Of a stretch of 64,000 bases of DNA, positions 32,710-43,656 are shown piece after piece. The stretch is from NCBI GenBank assembly GCA_002335605.1, contig BEDY01000003.1:930001-994000 (forward strand). Reading direction: 5' to 3'. The translations under genes and the position numbers were made by a program. The notes beneath the pieces were generated by a model. It searched no databases and was not told where the DNA came from. It saw only the letters and a list, made by a program, of their open reading frames with translations. The stretch comes from Prillingera fragicola (taxonomy: Eukaryota > Basidiomycota > Tremellomycetes > Trichosporonales > Trichosporonaceae). The first letter of the stretch is position 1. Every line of letters starts with the position of its first letter.

Positions 32710-35623
32710 CTATACAGTAGTAACCTGCGCATAGCTCCCGTAGAGCTCCTTCCTGACCGCGAAGTACGTTGCACACACGGCACCCTCGAGCACGACCTGG
32801 CCCTCTGCAAGCTTGCGCACCGCCACAATACTGCCGACGGCCTTGCCTTCTGCGGCGCGCACGCCGGGTCCACACACGAGCACACCCTCGCCTGCAAACT
32901 CTGCCGGAATGTCCTGGGCAGCCAGCCTCGACTTGAGGGCCAGCAGGCGCAGGTCGCCGATGAACAGCGAGGAAGGAAGCGGGGCCGGGACCGAGGGGAC
33001 GGCTACGGGCGTGTCGACGACCATGGCGTCGGCGGCGTCCGCCGTACCCTCGAGCTCCTCGGTTTCGACCTTGACGGCTATCTCGGCGTCCTCGGCCACT
33101 CCTGCTACCTCGATCGCGTCGCCGGCGCCAGCTTCGACCTTGACATCGTCCGCTTTGGTCTCCTCTGTTGCCGCCTCGGCTGGGGCGTCTGTGACTTCCT
33201 CTTCGGCCTTGGCTTCTGCCTGGGCCGGGGGGAGCTCAACGAAACCTGCCTCGAGCATGGGGACGGTCGATCCGGACGCGTAGCCGAGTTTTCCGTCGAC
33301 CATGGCGACTTCGTAGGTCTCGAACTTTGACCACTTGCCGTTCAGCAGGCCAGAGATGCTGTCGCCCAGCTGGAGCGAGTAGCTCGCCACCTGCTCTCCG
33401 ATGCGGACCACCTCGTACGCGGCTGGGTGGAAAATGTCGTGCGTGATCGAGTGGGTCGAGTGGAAAAAGTCAAGAAGCGCCTTGGTCGAGTCTGGCGTCG
33501 ACTTGACTACCACAAGCTTACGAGGTTGCAGGTCGGCGATAATGGTCTTGATAGCCAGGCCGTCGTGCATGCCGTCCATGTCGACATACTCGATGGACGC
33601 ATGCAGGTCGAGCGTCAGGTCGGTGGAAATGAACTTTGATGGCGGCTCGGGCGCAACGGTCGCCTTCTCCTCGTCCTCCAGCTTGCGGCGCTTGGCCTCG
33701 CGCACCTCCTCGGTCTCACCCTCCTCCTCAATCTCGCGACCCTTGCGCACCCACTGGCCAATGTCCAGACCTTCGCCGTACGTGTCGACCTTGCGGCCCT
33801 TGGCGATAAAGGGGAACATACGGAAACGGGCCATCTCGCCAGCAGCAGTGCGGCCGGTACGCATTTTCTGACCCTTGACGAAAATGTCGAAACTCATCGT
33901 GCGCACGTCTTCGCCGTCACCGGCAAACGCGTTTGCACCTTCGGTACGTGCAATGGCGATACCGTCCGCATCCTCACCAGCCTCACTGTCAGAGTCCGAG
34001 TCCGACTCGAGATCGTCGGCTTCCAGCATGCGGCGGGAACGGTCGAGAGCTGCCTGGTGCGCCGCCTCGCGCTCTTTCTTGAGCCGCTCCTCCTCCTCGA
34101 ATGCCTCGAGCTCCTCACCGACAAGCGGAACCTTCTCGTCCAGCTCAAGCGGCAACGTGCCACTCAGCTGCTTGACGTCACCAATCTTGCCGTGGCCCCA
34201 CTTGGCAGCCTCGACCTGCTCGCTCTCCCATCGCGAGTACAGGTCCTTGGCGAGGGTGTTGTCCTCGCCGCGGTTCGTGAGAAGCACAACATTTCCGGGA
34301 ACACTGGCCATTTTGGAAAAGAGCACTCGTGACGGCCCGTGCGACATTGTTGGTGGGATAGCCAGCACGAGCTTTGGCTGCTCGAGGGGAAAGGCTTCCA
34401 ACAGGTCCTTTGGAGATGTGAAGAACTTGACGTGCGTAAAGTCGAGCACACCATATTCTGAGCCGACCATTGCAGCCTGCCTTGCCCTCCTCTTGCCCTT
34501 GCGTCCCTTGTCTGCTCCGCCTCCGAGGTCGTCTGCGCCAGACTCGCGCACAACACCGCCCATCCACTCGATCAAACTCCTGGCGAACGCGACCATGTCC
34601 TGAGCCGTACGGCTGACCATACACAAGGGGTAGTTCCATGCAGGTTGTCCCGGTTTCCTTGCAGCTGGGTTCTGCTTGAACGACCAGTGCTGATCGAGGA
34701 GCACCAACAGCTCGAGCAGTCGTGGTGCTGGGTCGCACGGCATGAGCACCGAGTGGTTGGATTGTAATGTCGATGTGACAACATCCAGGATAGCAGTCTC
34801 GCGATCCCTTCGCTTGGGATTGACGACAAGACTGCGGTCTCCCTCGACAATGAGAAGGTCTGGTCGCCGAATGTCCTCGGCGTATCCTGCCAAGCCACCC
34901 TGGCCAGTAACCATACCATCGAGGTGGCGCTCGCCGGTGTGGTTCATGCCGACTGCGTACAGCACAGTACCCGAAGTGGGCGAACGGATCTTGAACAGAG
35001 TTCCACCGAGAACATGTCCGGAAGGGAAGGGGGTCAAGAGAAGATGCGACAGCTCGCCTCCGAGATGCAAAGGCTGATTGTATCGTGTTGCCTTGATCCA
35101 ATCAAACGCCTCGTGAATCTCCTCGACGGTGGGAACAAACGGTCCCCGCAAGGGCTTCTTTCCCTTGCTGACGACCGTTCCGTTGTCCTCTCCGTTGGCT
35201 TCCTCGTCGGCATCAGGAACGGGGCACTCTGCGCGCCAGCTCTCAGCCTCGGCGAGGCACACCACACGTCCCATCTCCACTGTCGGCTGGGTAGCGTAGA
35301 CCGGGCATTTAAGACCCCAATGTGCGCGCGCATAGGGATACAGGGAGAGATATGTTGAGGGCGAGTGTGAAAGAAGGACGAGTGAGAGAGTCGGTGCTAG
35401 CCTGTTGTTCCCCATGTCAGCTACATTCCGTCACCAATCGCCAAGATACGCACTCCCTAATCTTCTCCTCGTATTCCCAACTTGTCTGCTGTGCACTGGC
35501 GCGATAGTCGCGCTGACCCATGTCGAGGAGGATTCGTGCATCGTCGAGCTGCAGAAAGTATGACACCGGTTCTGAAGTGGACGACGACGACGCCGAGGAG
35601 GAGAGGGGAGTGAGGGTGATCAT
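32710..35623 (-). CDS. CFT2: Cleavage and polyadenylation factor subunit Cft2/CPSF2 (CPSF100)
   Basis: Two exons (35623-35454, 35401-32710) give 953 residues. The donor GTGCGT is chosen because it restores KIRELAPTLSLVLLSHSP across the junction. The metallo-beta-lactamase part begins VSYFLQLDDARILLDMG. The motif that would bind zinc in CPSF73 (HxHxDH) reads SHSPSTYLSLYPYA, so it has lost its metal ligands, as known for CPSF100. The beta-CASP part contains VVNPKRRDRETAILDVV, NYPLCMVSRTAQDMV and VLFSKMASVPGNVVLLTNR. Acidic linkers near residues 450-500 and 820-880 are poorly conserved. The protein pairs with the CPSF73 endonuclease in the 3'-end processing complex. It is encoded back to back with the Sec7 gene. 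Confidence 0.94.
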
Positions 35624-36391
35624 TGCTGCTCCCCCTTTAGCGAGTCCCTCGTTGCGTGACCTCCTTTTGTGTTGAGGGTGTTGTCGTGGAAAGCGGAGAG
35701 TGGAGGGAAGAGTGCAACAGAGGGCTCAGCTTGGCCGAGCCATGACATCGAGAGCAGGCAAGCCTTGCGAGCTGGCTGATGGAGCGGGATCAAATGTCAC
35801 TGGCTGCGCCACGCTGGTCCTGGCACATGGCGTTTTGTAGGCTGGGCGGCTGCCGCGGCGCTGAGACGGGGGTGGTGGCCCCAATGCAGTCCCTGGCATG
35901 CAGCAGTGGCAGGGCAGCGGCGCGCGGCCGAGGAGTGCTCCTGCATGTGCACGCTGGTAGCTGGTAGCTGGTGGGCTGGATCACGCCGGATACAGGTAGC
36001 CATGTGCGGCCGAGTGCGCCATGGTGGAGGCCAAGTGCAAAGAGGAGGGTCATGCCCTCCTTGACTGTGCCAACCCCTTTCGACCTGGACACGAAGCATC
36101 TCTCTCACTCTCACTCACTCTCCTCGTTCTTCTCGGGCCTCGTCTTGCATTCCACAGATCAGCTCTGCCTGCCTCTTGCATACATTGTTACACATACACA
36201 TACAACACGACCCCAGCACGCCAACGCACGCACATACCGCTGTCCCCCCCTTCAGCGAACGCCTCCTTGTCCCACTTCACACACTTCACACCTAGCCGCT
36301 CATGACACACACCTCGCCTTGAACCAACACCCCCTCTTCCATCATCTTCCCTCTCCCGTCGACTCTCTCTCCCTCTCTCTCTCTCCAAAAG
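35624..36391. other. Divergent promoter region of CFT2 and the Sec7 gene, 768 bases
   Basis: This lies between two divergent starts. The right half is strongly C/T-rich with tracts of CTCT and CACA. No ORF with coding character and no TATA box were found. Confidence 0.55.
36346..36386 (+). promoter_or_regulatory. CT-repeat tract immediately before the Sec7 gene start
   Basis: A 41-base tract made almost only of C and T, largely CTCTCT, ends five bases before the ATG at 36392. Pyrimidine tracts before starts are common in basidiomycete promoters and leaders, where they often mark transcription starts. Its effect here is unknown. Confidence 0.45.
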
Positions 36392-39300
36392 ATGTCTACT
36401 TCGCCAACGCGATTTCAGGCAAATCCATCGCCGTCACAGGAAATCCGGTCGCAGGCAATCGCAAAACTCAAGCGGGCAGCTTCACTCCCTCGCACTCCAA
36501 ACGGAAGGCGCCCAACGCAAACACTTGGAGCTCCAAGCGCATCGGCATCAGAGGATGATCACGGAATACTCTCCATAGACGCGACTCCCTCGCCGGCGAG
36601 GCTGTTGAACGACTATGGTGACGAGGAAATGCTCTCTCCATCGCCTGGTTCTAGCTTGCCGTTCGGCGCTCCTTCTATGCAGCGCTCGGTGTCCGACTCC
36701 TCGTCCTTCCATATACCGACACCTCCGCACATGGCATACTCGTCGGCAAATGCGTCCCCCTTCTTCACCGCTCAGCCATCACCGGTGGGCACGCCAGGCC
36801 AGGACTGGGGAGCGTACCAACTTGGTCCGCAAGCCTACCTTCCTTCCATCAGTCCCGTGACAGCGCCACCTAGCTCCTTTCCTGCCAGCCTCGCGACACC
36901 TACAACGGCTGTAGGACGAAACACGCCCAGCCCACTGCCGACTTTGGGCGAGCTTCGCAACCTGTCGCGGTCCAACTCTGCTGCAGCACGCGCCAAAGCA
37001 ATGGATAAGCTCACGGGTGGAGGAATCGTCACCGCGGGGACCCCGACGCGTAGCACCAACATGCCCACGCCCATGTCATCAGACGAGGACATGATCATCG
37101 GCATGCCGGGACACCGCCCGTCACTCACGCGCGCCGGCACAGTGGGTGCCACACGCATGTTTGGCAGTCCGTCAAAGGTCACGCTTGATGATTCGGTCGT
37201 CACGCCTCCGCCAGATTCTACACTGGATGCACCCCGTCCGCGGCTGCAGCGTAGCTTCACCGTATCTTCATCCAACATGGGCGAGGAGCGCCGCAGTGCC
37301 GTTGGTCGACGCATGGTAGAGCGGCTAGCTGAACGCCGAGCAGCCCGGCAAGAGGAGGAGGCTCAAGTCCGGAAACTTTGGGAGGAACGACGGAACCATC
37401 CTGACAGCACGGGATCCCAGCCATCTGACAACGTCGAGCTGGGACAAGGTGTGCCTGGCCGACCCGTCGTCACAGGATCATCGTCCACCTCAACGTCGAC
37501 GGCGGCCTTGCCTCCGCCATCCTCTCTACTAGGTCACGACCTGTTCGCCCCTAGTGATCGCACAACTTCCAGGAGCACACTCCGGTCTGACGGCGAAGCA
37601 TTCGAGTTTGAGTCACACCTCGCACGAAGCCAATCCAGTCGCACGACCCACGATAGTCCTGCATCGGTTGCCCACCCCGCCTTTGAGGACCTTACAGGGA
37701 GCTTTTTCCACCACCAGCCGCACACGCTGGCTCCACCGGGCACCTCTCGCCGCCATCTCGCCAACGAATCCATCTCCTCGCAAGGTACCATACACGGGCG
37801 CGACACATCTGTCTCAGACACGACCTCCACCTCGCATGGCTTGAATGCAAGGATGTTCGCCAGGGGCAATCAGGCGGACTCGATTATTTCAGAGAGCAGT
37901 AATGGCTGGACACCGAGCGACCATGACAGGGGATCCAGTGAATGGGGGACCCCAGACCAAGGTCAAAGTAAGTGGTAACTGTAGATGTGTGCTGATCATT
38001 CAGGCCGTGCTTCGTCTACCAACACACCAAGCCGTGAACCCCACCAGCTGCTAGCCGCCGAGGACAACAGTGGTTCGGGTTACCGAAGCACCGACGACCG
38101 AGACTCCAACTATGAACCCAGCGACCCAAGGGTTGTCAGTCACATGTCATGGGACGACGACGACGACGAACCCGCTGCCGATGCTCGTGGACACAAAAAG
38201 TCTGCAAGCATTGGCCAGCGGATGGGACGGCAATTGCTTGGAGCTATCCGCAAGCAGAACCGCGGATCAGGTGTCAGTCAGTTGAGCCCACCAGGCAGCC
38301 CTCGCTTCCTTTCGCACAGCCGTCGTAACTCGCAGCAGAGGTCGTCCTCGCCTAGTCCGGCTGGCCCTTCCCCAGTATCGCCCGAGCACGTCAAGCACCA
38401 GCCCTCCGTTAGCTCCATGGCTCCGTCCCACAACACCAACGACTCAATCTCGTCTGTCAACAACATGCTCATTCACAACCAGTTGTCGGCAGCTCCCTCG
38501 CCTATCGGTTTCCTTCCACGTCCCGATGCCAGCGACCCGCGTCTCCACAGCTCAAAACTCTCGCCGTTCCCCGGCATCGCCGCCTTGGAGAGCAAGGGGA
38601 AGGCCGGAGGCCATGATTACTTTGCCGAGCAGCAGCAACAGACGCCGCCAATGATGCAGCAGCAGCAGGGCAACCGTGCAAAGGCTCTGTCTCCACCTCC
38701 AGTGGCAGGTCTTGTGCGTAGGGAGTCGACAGAAAGTGTCACAAAGCGCGGATGGTTGAGCAAGGCACTGAGCACACGCTCTTCGAGCCGCGGCAGCCAA
38801 TCACACTCGGATGGACACAGTAATGGCCACAGTCGCGGTCACAGCCGTGGGCAAAGCGACGACTCGCGTACAGGTGTTACACGTACGTGCGACTCGCCGA
38901 TCAAGCAACAGTACGACCCTATGGCGTCTGCCAAGGCTTCTCGTGCACTGTCGCCCGAGAATGGCTCCAACGGCTCGCGTCGCACCGAATTGCCCGTGTT
39001 CATGAACAACCGCCGTCGCGCGCCTCCACCGCCTATAGCGGTCGCCGGGTCGAATGTCATTTCGATAAACGACGACGACATGGTTCAGTCGTCGGGTCTG
39101 CCCCAGCGCTCCATTGACGTGCTGAACCGCATGGACGACATGCTGGCGCTGTCATCCAGGGATCCGAGCAAGGTCGAATTTCTGGATGACCCGCCTCGCA
39201 AGCTGCTGTTGGCTCAACAGGTGCTGCAGGTCGTCAACGCGCACACGATCAAGGATCGGTATCTGTTCCTGTACAACGACATTCTTGTCATTGCCAAGCC

Positions 39301-41053
39301 GATCATCACGAGTGGTTCGACCGCCAACCTCGACATGAAGTTTGTCGTCAAATCGATCGTCAGGCTTGACAAGCTGGCTGTTACGGGCATAACGGACGAG
39401 TCTGCGACCGAGCCAGCACGTCACCCGATCGTCAACGAGTTTATAAACCAGTTTGGCGACGACGCTGTGACGGCTGTGCGGCAACTTGTTGAGCGGAGCA
39501 ACCCCCGCATGGACTCGCCTACACTTGCGAGCTTGCTGTTCAAGACACCCGAGCTTGACAAGTCACAACTGGGTATCCTGCTTGCGACCGACAAGCACCT
39601 CTTGGCCTCGTTCATCGACCGCTTCTACTTCCACGAGGTGCGCATTGAGGAGGCTCTACGCATGTTCCTCCTGGCTGTGCGCCTGCCCACGGACATTGCT
39701 GCTGCCGAGGCTCTACTGCGTGGCTTTGCCACGAGCTATTTCAAGGCCAACGAGGACTACGTCACGTACGACTACAAGCTTGCGGGCGACCTCGTCCTTG
39801 CAATTCTTGAGCTCAACGACATGCTCTACTCTACCTTTGGCTTTGCGTTCCCGAACCACGCCATTTCGAGGGACACGTTCGTCGCAGCGTTCCAGAGCAA
39901 GGATCCTCAAGGGCTCGTCCATGTTGACGTCCTCGAGGGCATCTTTTCGTCGATCCGGGCATCCAAGCTTGTGCAGGCGCTCGCGCCTCACGAGGCACAC
40001 CTTGCGCGTACCATTACGATTACCCCGTCGCGGCTGCCAGCCAAGCTCACATACCGCGAGTGGTCGCAAGAAATGACCATCACAATCCCCAAGCCTGACC
40101 CCTCGTTCAGTGTCAAGCTCCTCGGCGCTGGTCTCGAGTTTGACCCGCCGATGCTTGACTTTACGAACTCAAACGAGCAGAGCTTCCGGGTGCGTGGCGT
40201 CTCCCTCGGGTCGAAGGCGATGCTGTTCAAGCGCATCGGAACCAATGCGGCCATGTACGCCGACATTGGTAACACGCGGACGTTTATCGTCGAGCGCGCG
40301 TTCATGCGCCACACATTCCAGGTGGCGTTTGTGTCGCACCTGAGCTTGAAGCGCAAGTACTGTTTCTCGGTCCCCGACGCCGCGGCAAGGCAGCGCTGGG
40401 GCGCAATGCTCAGTCGCCAGGTCTGGCTCACGACCGAGACCAAGCAGGGCGCGGGGGCACCGACCAACACGCAGCAGCGTGTTCGCCGTGCGGCAGAGGC
40501 TGTCTCTCTCCAAGTCCTCCGTGAGGCGCTTATGCCCAACGAACACAAGGACAAAGAAAGGGAGGAAGAGGAGGAGGACCGCGACCGCGACTCCGACCGC
40601 GCCCCGCCTCGCATGGTCCGCTCAGGCAGTGTCAGTATTGCCTACTCTGCGCAAAACGGCGCTGAGGCCGACTTGGGCCCACTTCAGCCCCCACAGAGCC
40701 ACCACCACCACCACCACCACCATCACCATCACCATCACGAGGCCAAGGAGTCGACCGCGCACTTGCAGACGGGCAAGGAGCTCGTGTTGCTGTGCCGCCA
40801 AAACTCGCTCCTCCCGCGCGTGCTCGAGCTGATGCAGGCTGGCACGGAGACGCCGTCGCCGCAGAAATTGCTAGCGCCGCAGCTCATGACCCCGTCGCAT
40901 GCCAATTCCAACTCGCAAGGCCAGGGGCATGCGCGCCAGGCCTCTGGGACGCAGGCTTCGCAGCATCCATTCGTTGCTGCGCACCTCGCGAATGCCAACC
41001 AGCCAATGCGTTCAGCGGGCTTGAAGGCGATGATGCATGATCGCCGGTTGTGA
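36392..41053 (+). CDS. Sec7-domain Arf-GEF-like protein with flanking PH-like regions (Syt1/IQSEC-type)
   Basis: Two exons (36392-37967, 38004-41053) give 1541 residues. The first 890 residues are disordered and Ser/Pro-rich. A PH-like region (about 897-990) contains KDRYLFLYNDILVIAKP. The Sec7 domain (about 997-1187) shows FYFHEVRIEEALRMFLLAVRLP and LRGFATSYFKANED. A second PH-like region (about 1211-1335) contains RTFIVERAFMRHTFQVAF and ends in ARQRWGAMLSRQ. Sec7 domains exchange GDP for GTP on Arf proteins through a glutamate in a P-E-D/E-I/V-A-x-F-L motif; here the aligned stretch is SPTLASLL (about 1030-1037), without that glutamate, and the LNTDLHN motif reads LNDMLYS. Activity is therefore doubtful. 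A tract of 13 His follows at 40700-40738. Confidence 0.85.
40700..40738 (+). repeat. Polyhistidine codon tract in the Sec7 protein
   Basis: Thirteen consecutive CAC/CAT codons form a trinucleotide-repeat-like run within the C-terminal disordered region. The mixture of CAC and CAT suggests it is older than a fresh slippage expansion. Confidence 0.9.
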
Positions 41054-41171
41054 AGGGTAGAAGGGAAAGAGAGAAGATAAGAAGAAACCAAAGAATGTTG
41101 TCATATCAATCCCGGTGTACATACAATGCATTTATCGAAGCTGGAGCATCTCCTAGAGAACTAGAGTGGTG

Positions 41172-43226
41172 TTACTTGGCAGGCAGCTCGACATCCTCCT
41201 CGACTGGCTGGTCGTCCAGCTTTGCCTGTTCGAGCTTTGCCGCGAGGTCAATCTTGTCCTCAGTCCCAGGTTCGGCAGCAGCAGGCGCGTCCTCGACCTC
41301 GCCCTCGGCATAGTTGAGCGCCGTCACGGGCGGCTGCCCGTCCCATCCACGCCAGTCGCCGTCCCACTCCTTGCCAGCCCAGCGCGGCAGCGGTGTCTCC
41401 CACGTCCCCAGGCGTTCGGTGGTATACCTCAGGGCGTGGAGGTAGATGAAGAGCGTCTCGGGATCGGGGTCATCGGGGACGGGGATGTAGCACTCGTTGC
41501 AGAATCCCTCGGGGACATGAACGGGCGGAGTGAGGGGGTTGGGGGGTGCTTCGAGAATGTCGCGCTCGACGGCCTTGTCGCGGGTTCGGCCGTGGTTGAC
41601 GCGCGGGTGGGGAATCTTGGGGCGGGCTTTGGGGTGAACGGGCTTTGCGGCTGCTGCGGCCTCGGCGGCGGCGTCCTCTATCGCGTCGAGCTTGTCCTGC
41701 GCGGCCTTGGCGGTCCACACCACTTCCTTCCACTTGACCCAGTCCTCGGCTTCATCGCGCATGCGGCGGAGCTTGCCAATGACCTGGCGGGCCTGCTTGG
41801 ACAGGAGAATGGGGCTGGTGAGGTCAATGTTGTCAAACTCGCGCTCCTTGAGGCGCTCGGGGTCGACACGCATCGTTGAGCCTGTTTCGGGAATGGCTTC
41901 GTTGCCTGCCATGCGGGCAGAGTCGTCTGGGATTGCGCGGAGCTTGTTCGACTCGTTGCCGTGCATTTGACGCTCGGCGAGGGCGGCCTCCTGGGACGAC
42001 TGGCCCTCGTTCTGCTTCACGAGCTCGACACCCCCGCGGCCGCAGTCGGGTCCCCAGACGGCCTCGTGGGAGTACAGAGGGTCGTTGGCAATAGGGTGGC
42101 CGAGGTACTGCAGATGGACACGGATCTGGTGTGCTAGAGAGTCAGCAGGTGGCGACGCACATGAGGTAAACTTACTGCGTCCAGTCAGAGGGCGGCAATG
42201 CAGAACACTCTGGTCGCGCTTCTCGTCATAGCTCATACGCGTAAAGATTGTCTTGGACTCCTTGCCCTCTGGCGCAACGATAACGAGTCCCATCTGGCGG
42301 TCGACAGTGAGCAGAGGCTGGTCGACGACGACCTCGCCTTCCGGAAACTTTCCACGGACACGGGCAATGTACTCCTTGCCGACCTTGCCATTCTGAAACT
42401 CTCCAGCAAGCTTGGCTGAGGCAGGGCCTGAGAGGGCGAGAATCATTAGACCAGAGGTCAGGCGGTCCAGGCGGTTGACGGCAAAGGCCTTGATTCCGTA
42501 GTCGGACTTGAGAATCTCCAGAAGAGTGTGCTTAAAGTACCGGCCAGCAGCGTGAATGGGCATACTGCCGGGCTTGGCAACGACGACAAACTCGCGCTCC
42601 TTGTCCATGTGCAGCACCAAAACAGGATCGTTGCTAACGGGCGGCTCATGACGGTGCACAGTGTTGTCGATGCGGTCACTGTCGCGGAGCACATACTCGG
42701 GGTAGGCAGTCACGCCGTTGACGCGAGTGACGCCGCATTCAAGCGCATGACGCTTTCTTTGTCAGCTCACTTCCGACCAAACCTAGCACATACGTAGTAA
42801 TCAACTGAACGGTCACGGAACTCGGTACACACGACCTCGAGCAGCTGGCGCCCAATCCACCTGTCTGTCAGCACCTGCACACGCAGACCTCACCCCAACA
42901 ACCCACCTCTGCTTTACAAACGTGCGGTATGGCCACCAGTACGGCTTGCAGTACCGCAGCATGGGGTGCATGCCATTAGCGTACATCTCGGTGTCGTCGT
43001 TCTTCTTGTCCGTGGCGTCCGCCGGGTCGGTCGTGCTATTGCTGCTGCTCGGCTCGGCGTCTTGCTGCTGGTGCGATACCGCTTCCTCGTACTTGGCGCC
43101 CTGCGCGATATGCTGCTGGACCGTCGTTGGCGTGTCTGTCATTGCCGCCCGTGAGCCAGTGGGTCGGTCGGTTGTTGAGAGGTTGGAACTTTTCAAGGTG
43201 GCCAAAAGGTCGTCAGTCTTTGACAT
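41172..43226 (-). CDS. tRNA pseudouridine synthase of the RluA family (Pus9/Rib2-type)
   Basis: Four exons (43226-42907, 42860-42794, 42752-42176, 42133-41172) give 641 residues. The N-terminal part contains RTFVKQRWIGRQLLEVV and EFRDRSVDYY, the S4-like start seen in Pus8/Pus9. The catalytic motif is FAVNRLDRLTSGLMIL, with the active-site Asp at about 224. The third intron interrupts the signature TGR/THQIRVHLQYLGHPI and its removal restores it. In yeast, such enzymes make pseudouridine 32 in cytosolic (Rib2/Pus8) or mitochondrial (Pus9) tRNA. No deaminase domain follows, so it is not a Rib2-type fusion. The C-terminus has FCNECYIPVPDDPDPETLF, also seen in this family. The third intron is 42 bases and free of stops, so retention would add 14 residues in the active domain. 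Confidence 0.9.
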
Positions 43227-43656
43227 TTTTTGGGGTCCCCGCACTGTGAAAACAAGAGTGGCGGCAGCATTACACAAGGACAAACTTCTACTGCAACCGT
43301 GCGGCTTCACATATGCATACTGTGGCTAGCAGCTCGGTGTGGGCATGATGACTGGTAACACAAGGCGAACGAATGCGAGTGGATAGACTCTGCAAATATG
43401 GGGGCTGGAGAGACGGACGGCAGAGTTCACAAAACGGGGGGTAGTGGTTGGGGTGATTAGAGCTGCAGTTTTGGTGGGTATGCTGAGAAAAGAGTCACGC
43501 CACGACAATGTCCGCTTCAATGGCGTAGTTACAAATGAGGAGATGGGAAACTCGACATGCGCTGCTCGTGAGGTGTGTAAGAGAGAGTCGGAGTAATGGT
43601 CGTTCGGGAATAAAGGTTGGCAGGTCTTCTATTGGGTTGGTTGGTGAATGTAGCAC
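43227..43656. other. Intergenic region between two minus-strand genes, 430 bases
   Basis: This holds the promoter of the pseudouridine synthase gene and the 3' region of the disordered-protein gene. I see no gene or distinctive element in it. Confidence 0.5.

Noticed and set aside
32710..35623. CFT2 as an active nuclease like CPSF73
   Set aside because: The HxHxDH zinc motif is replaced by SHSPSTYLSLYPYA, so metal binding is lost, as known for CPSF100 proteins.
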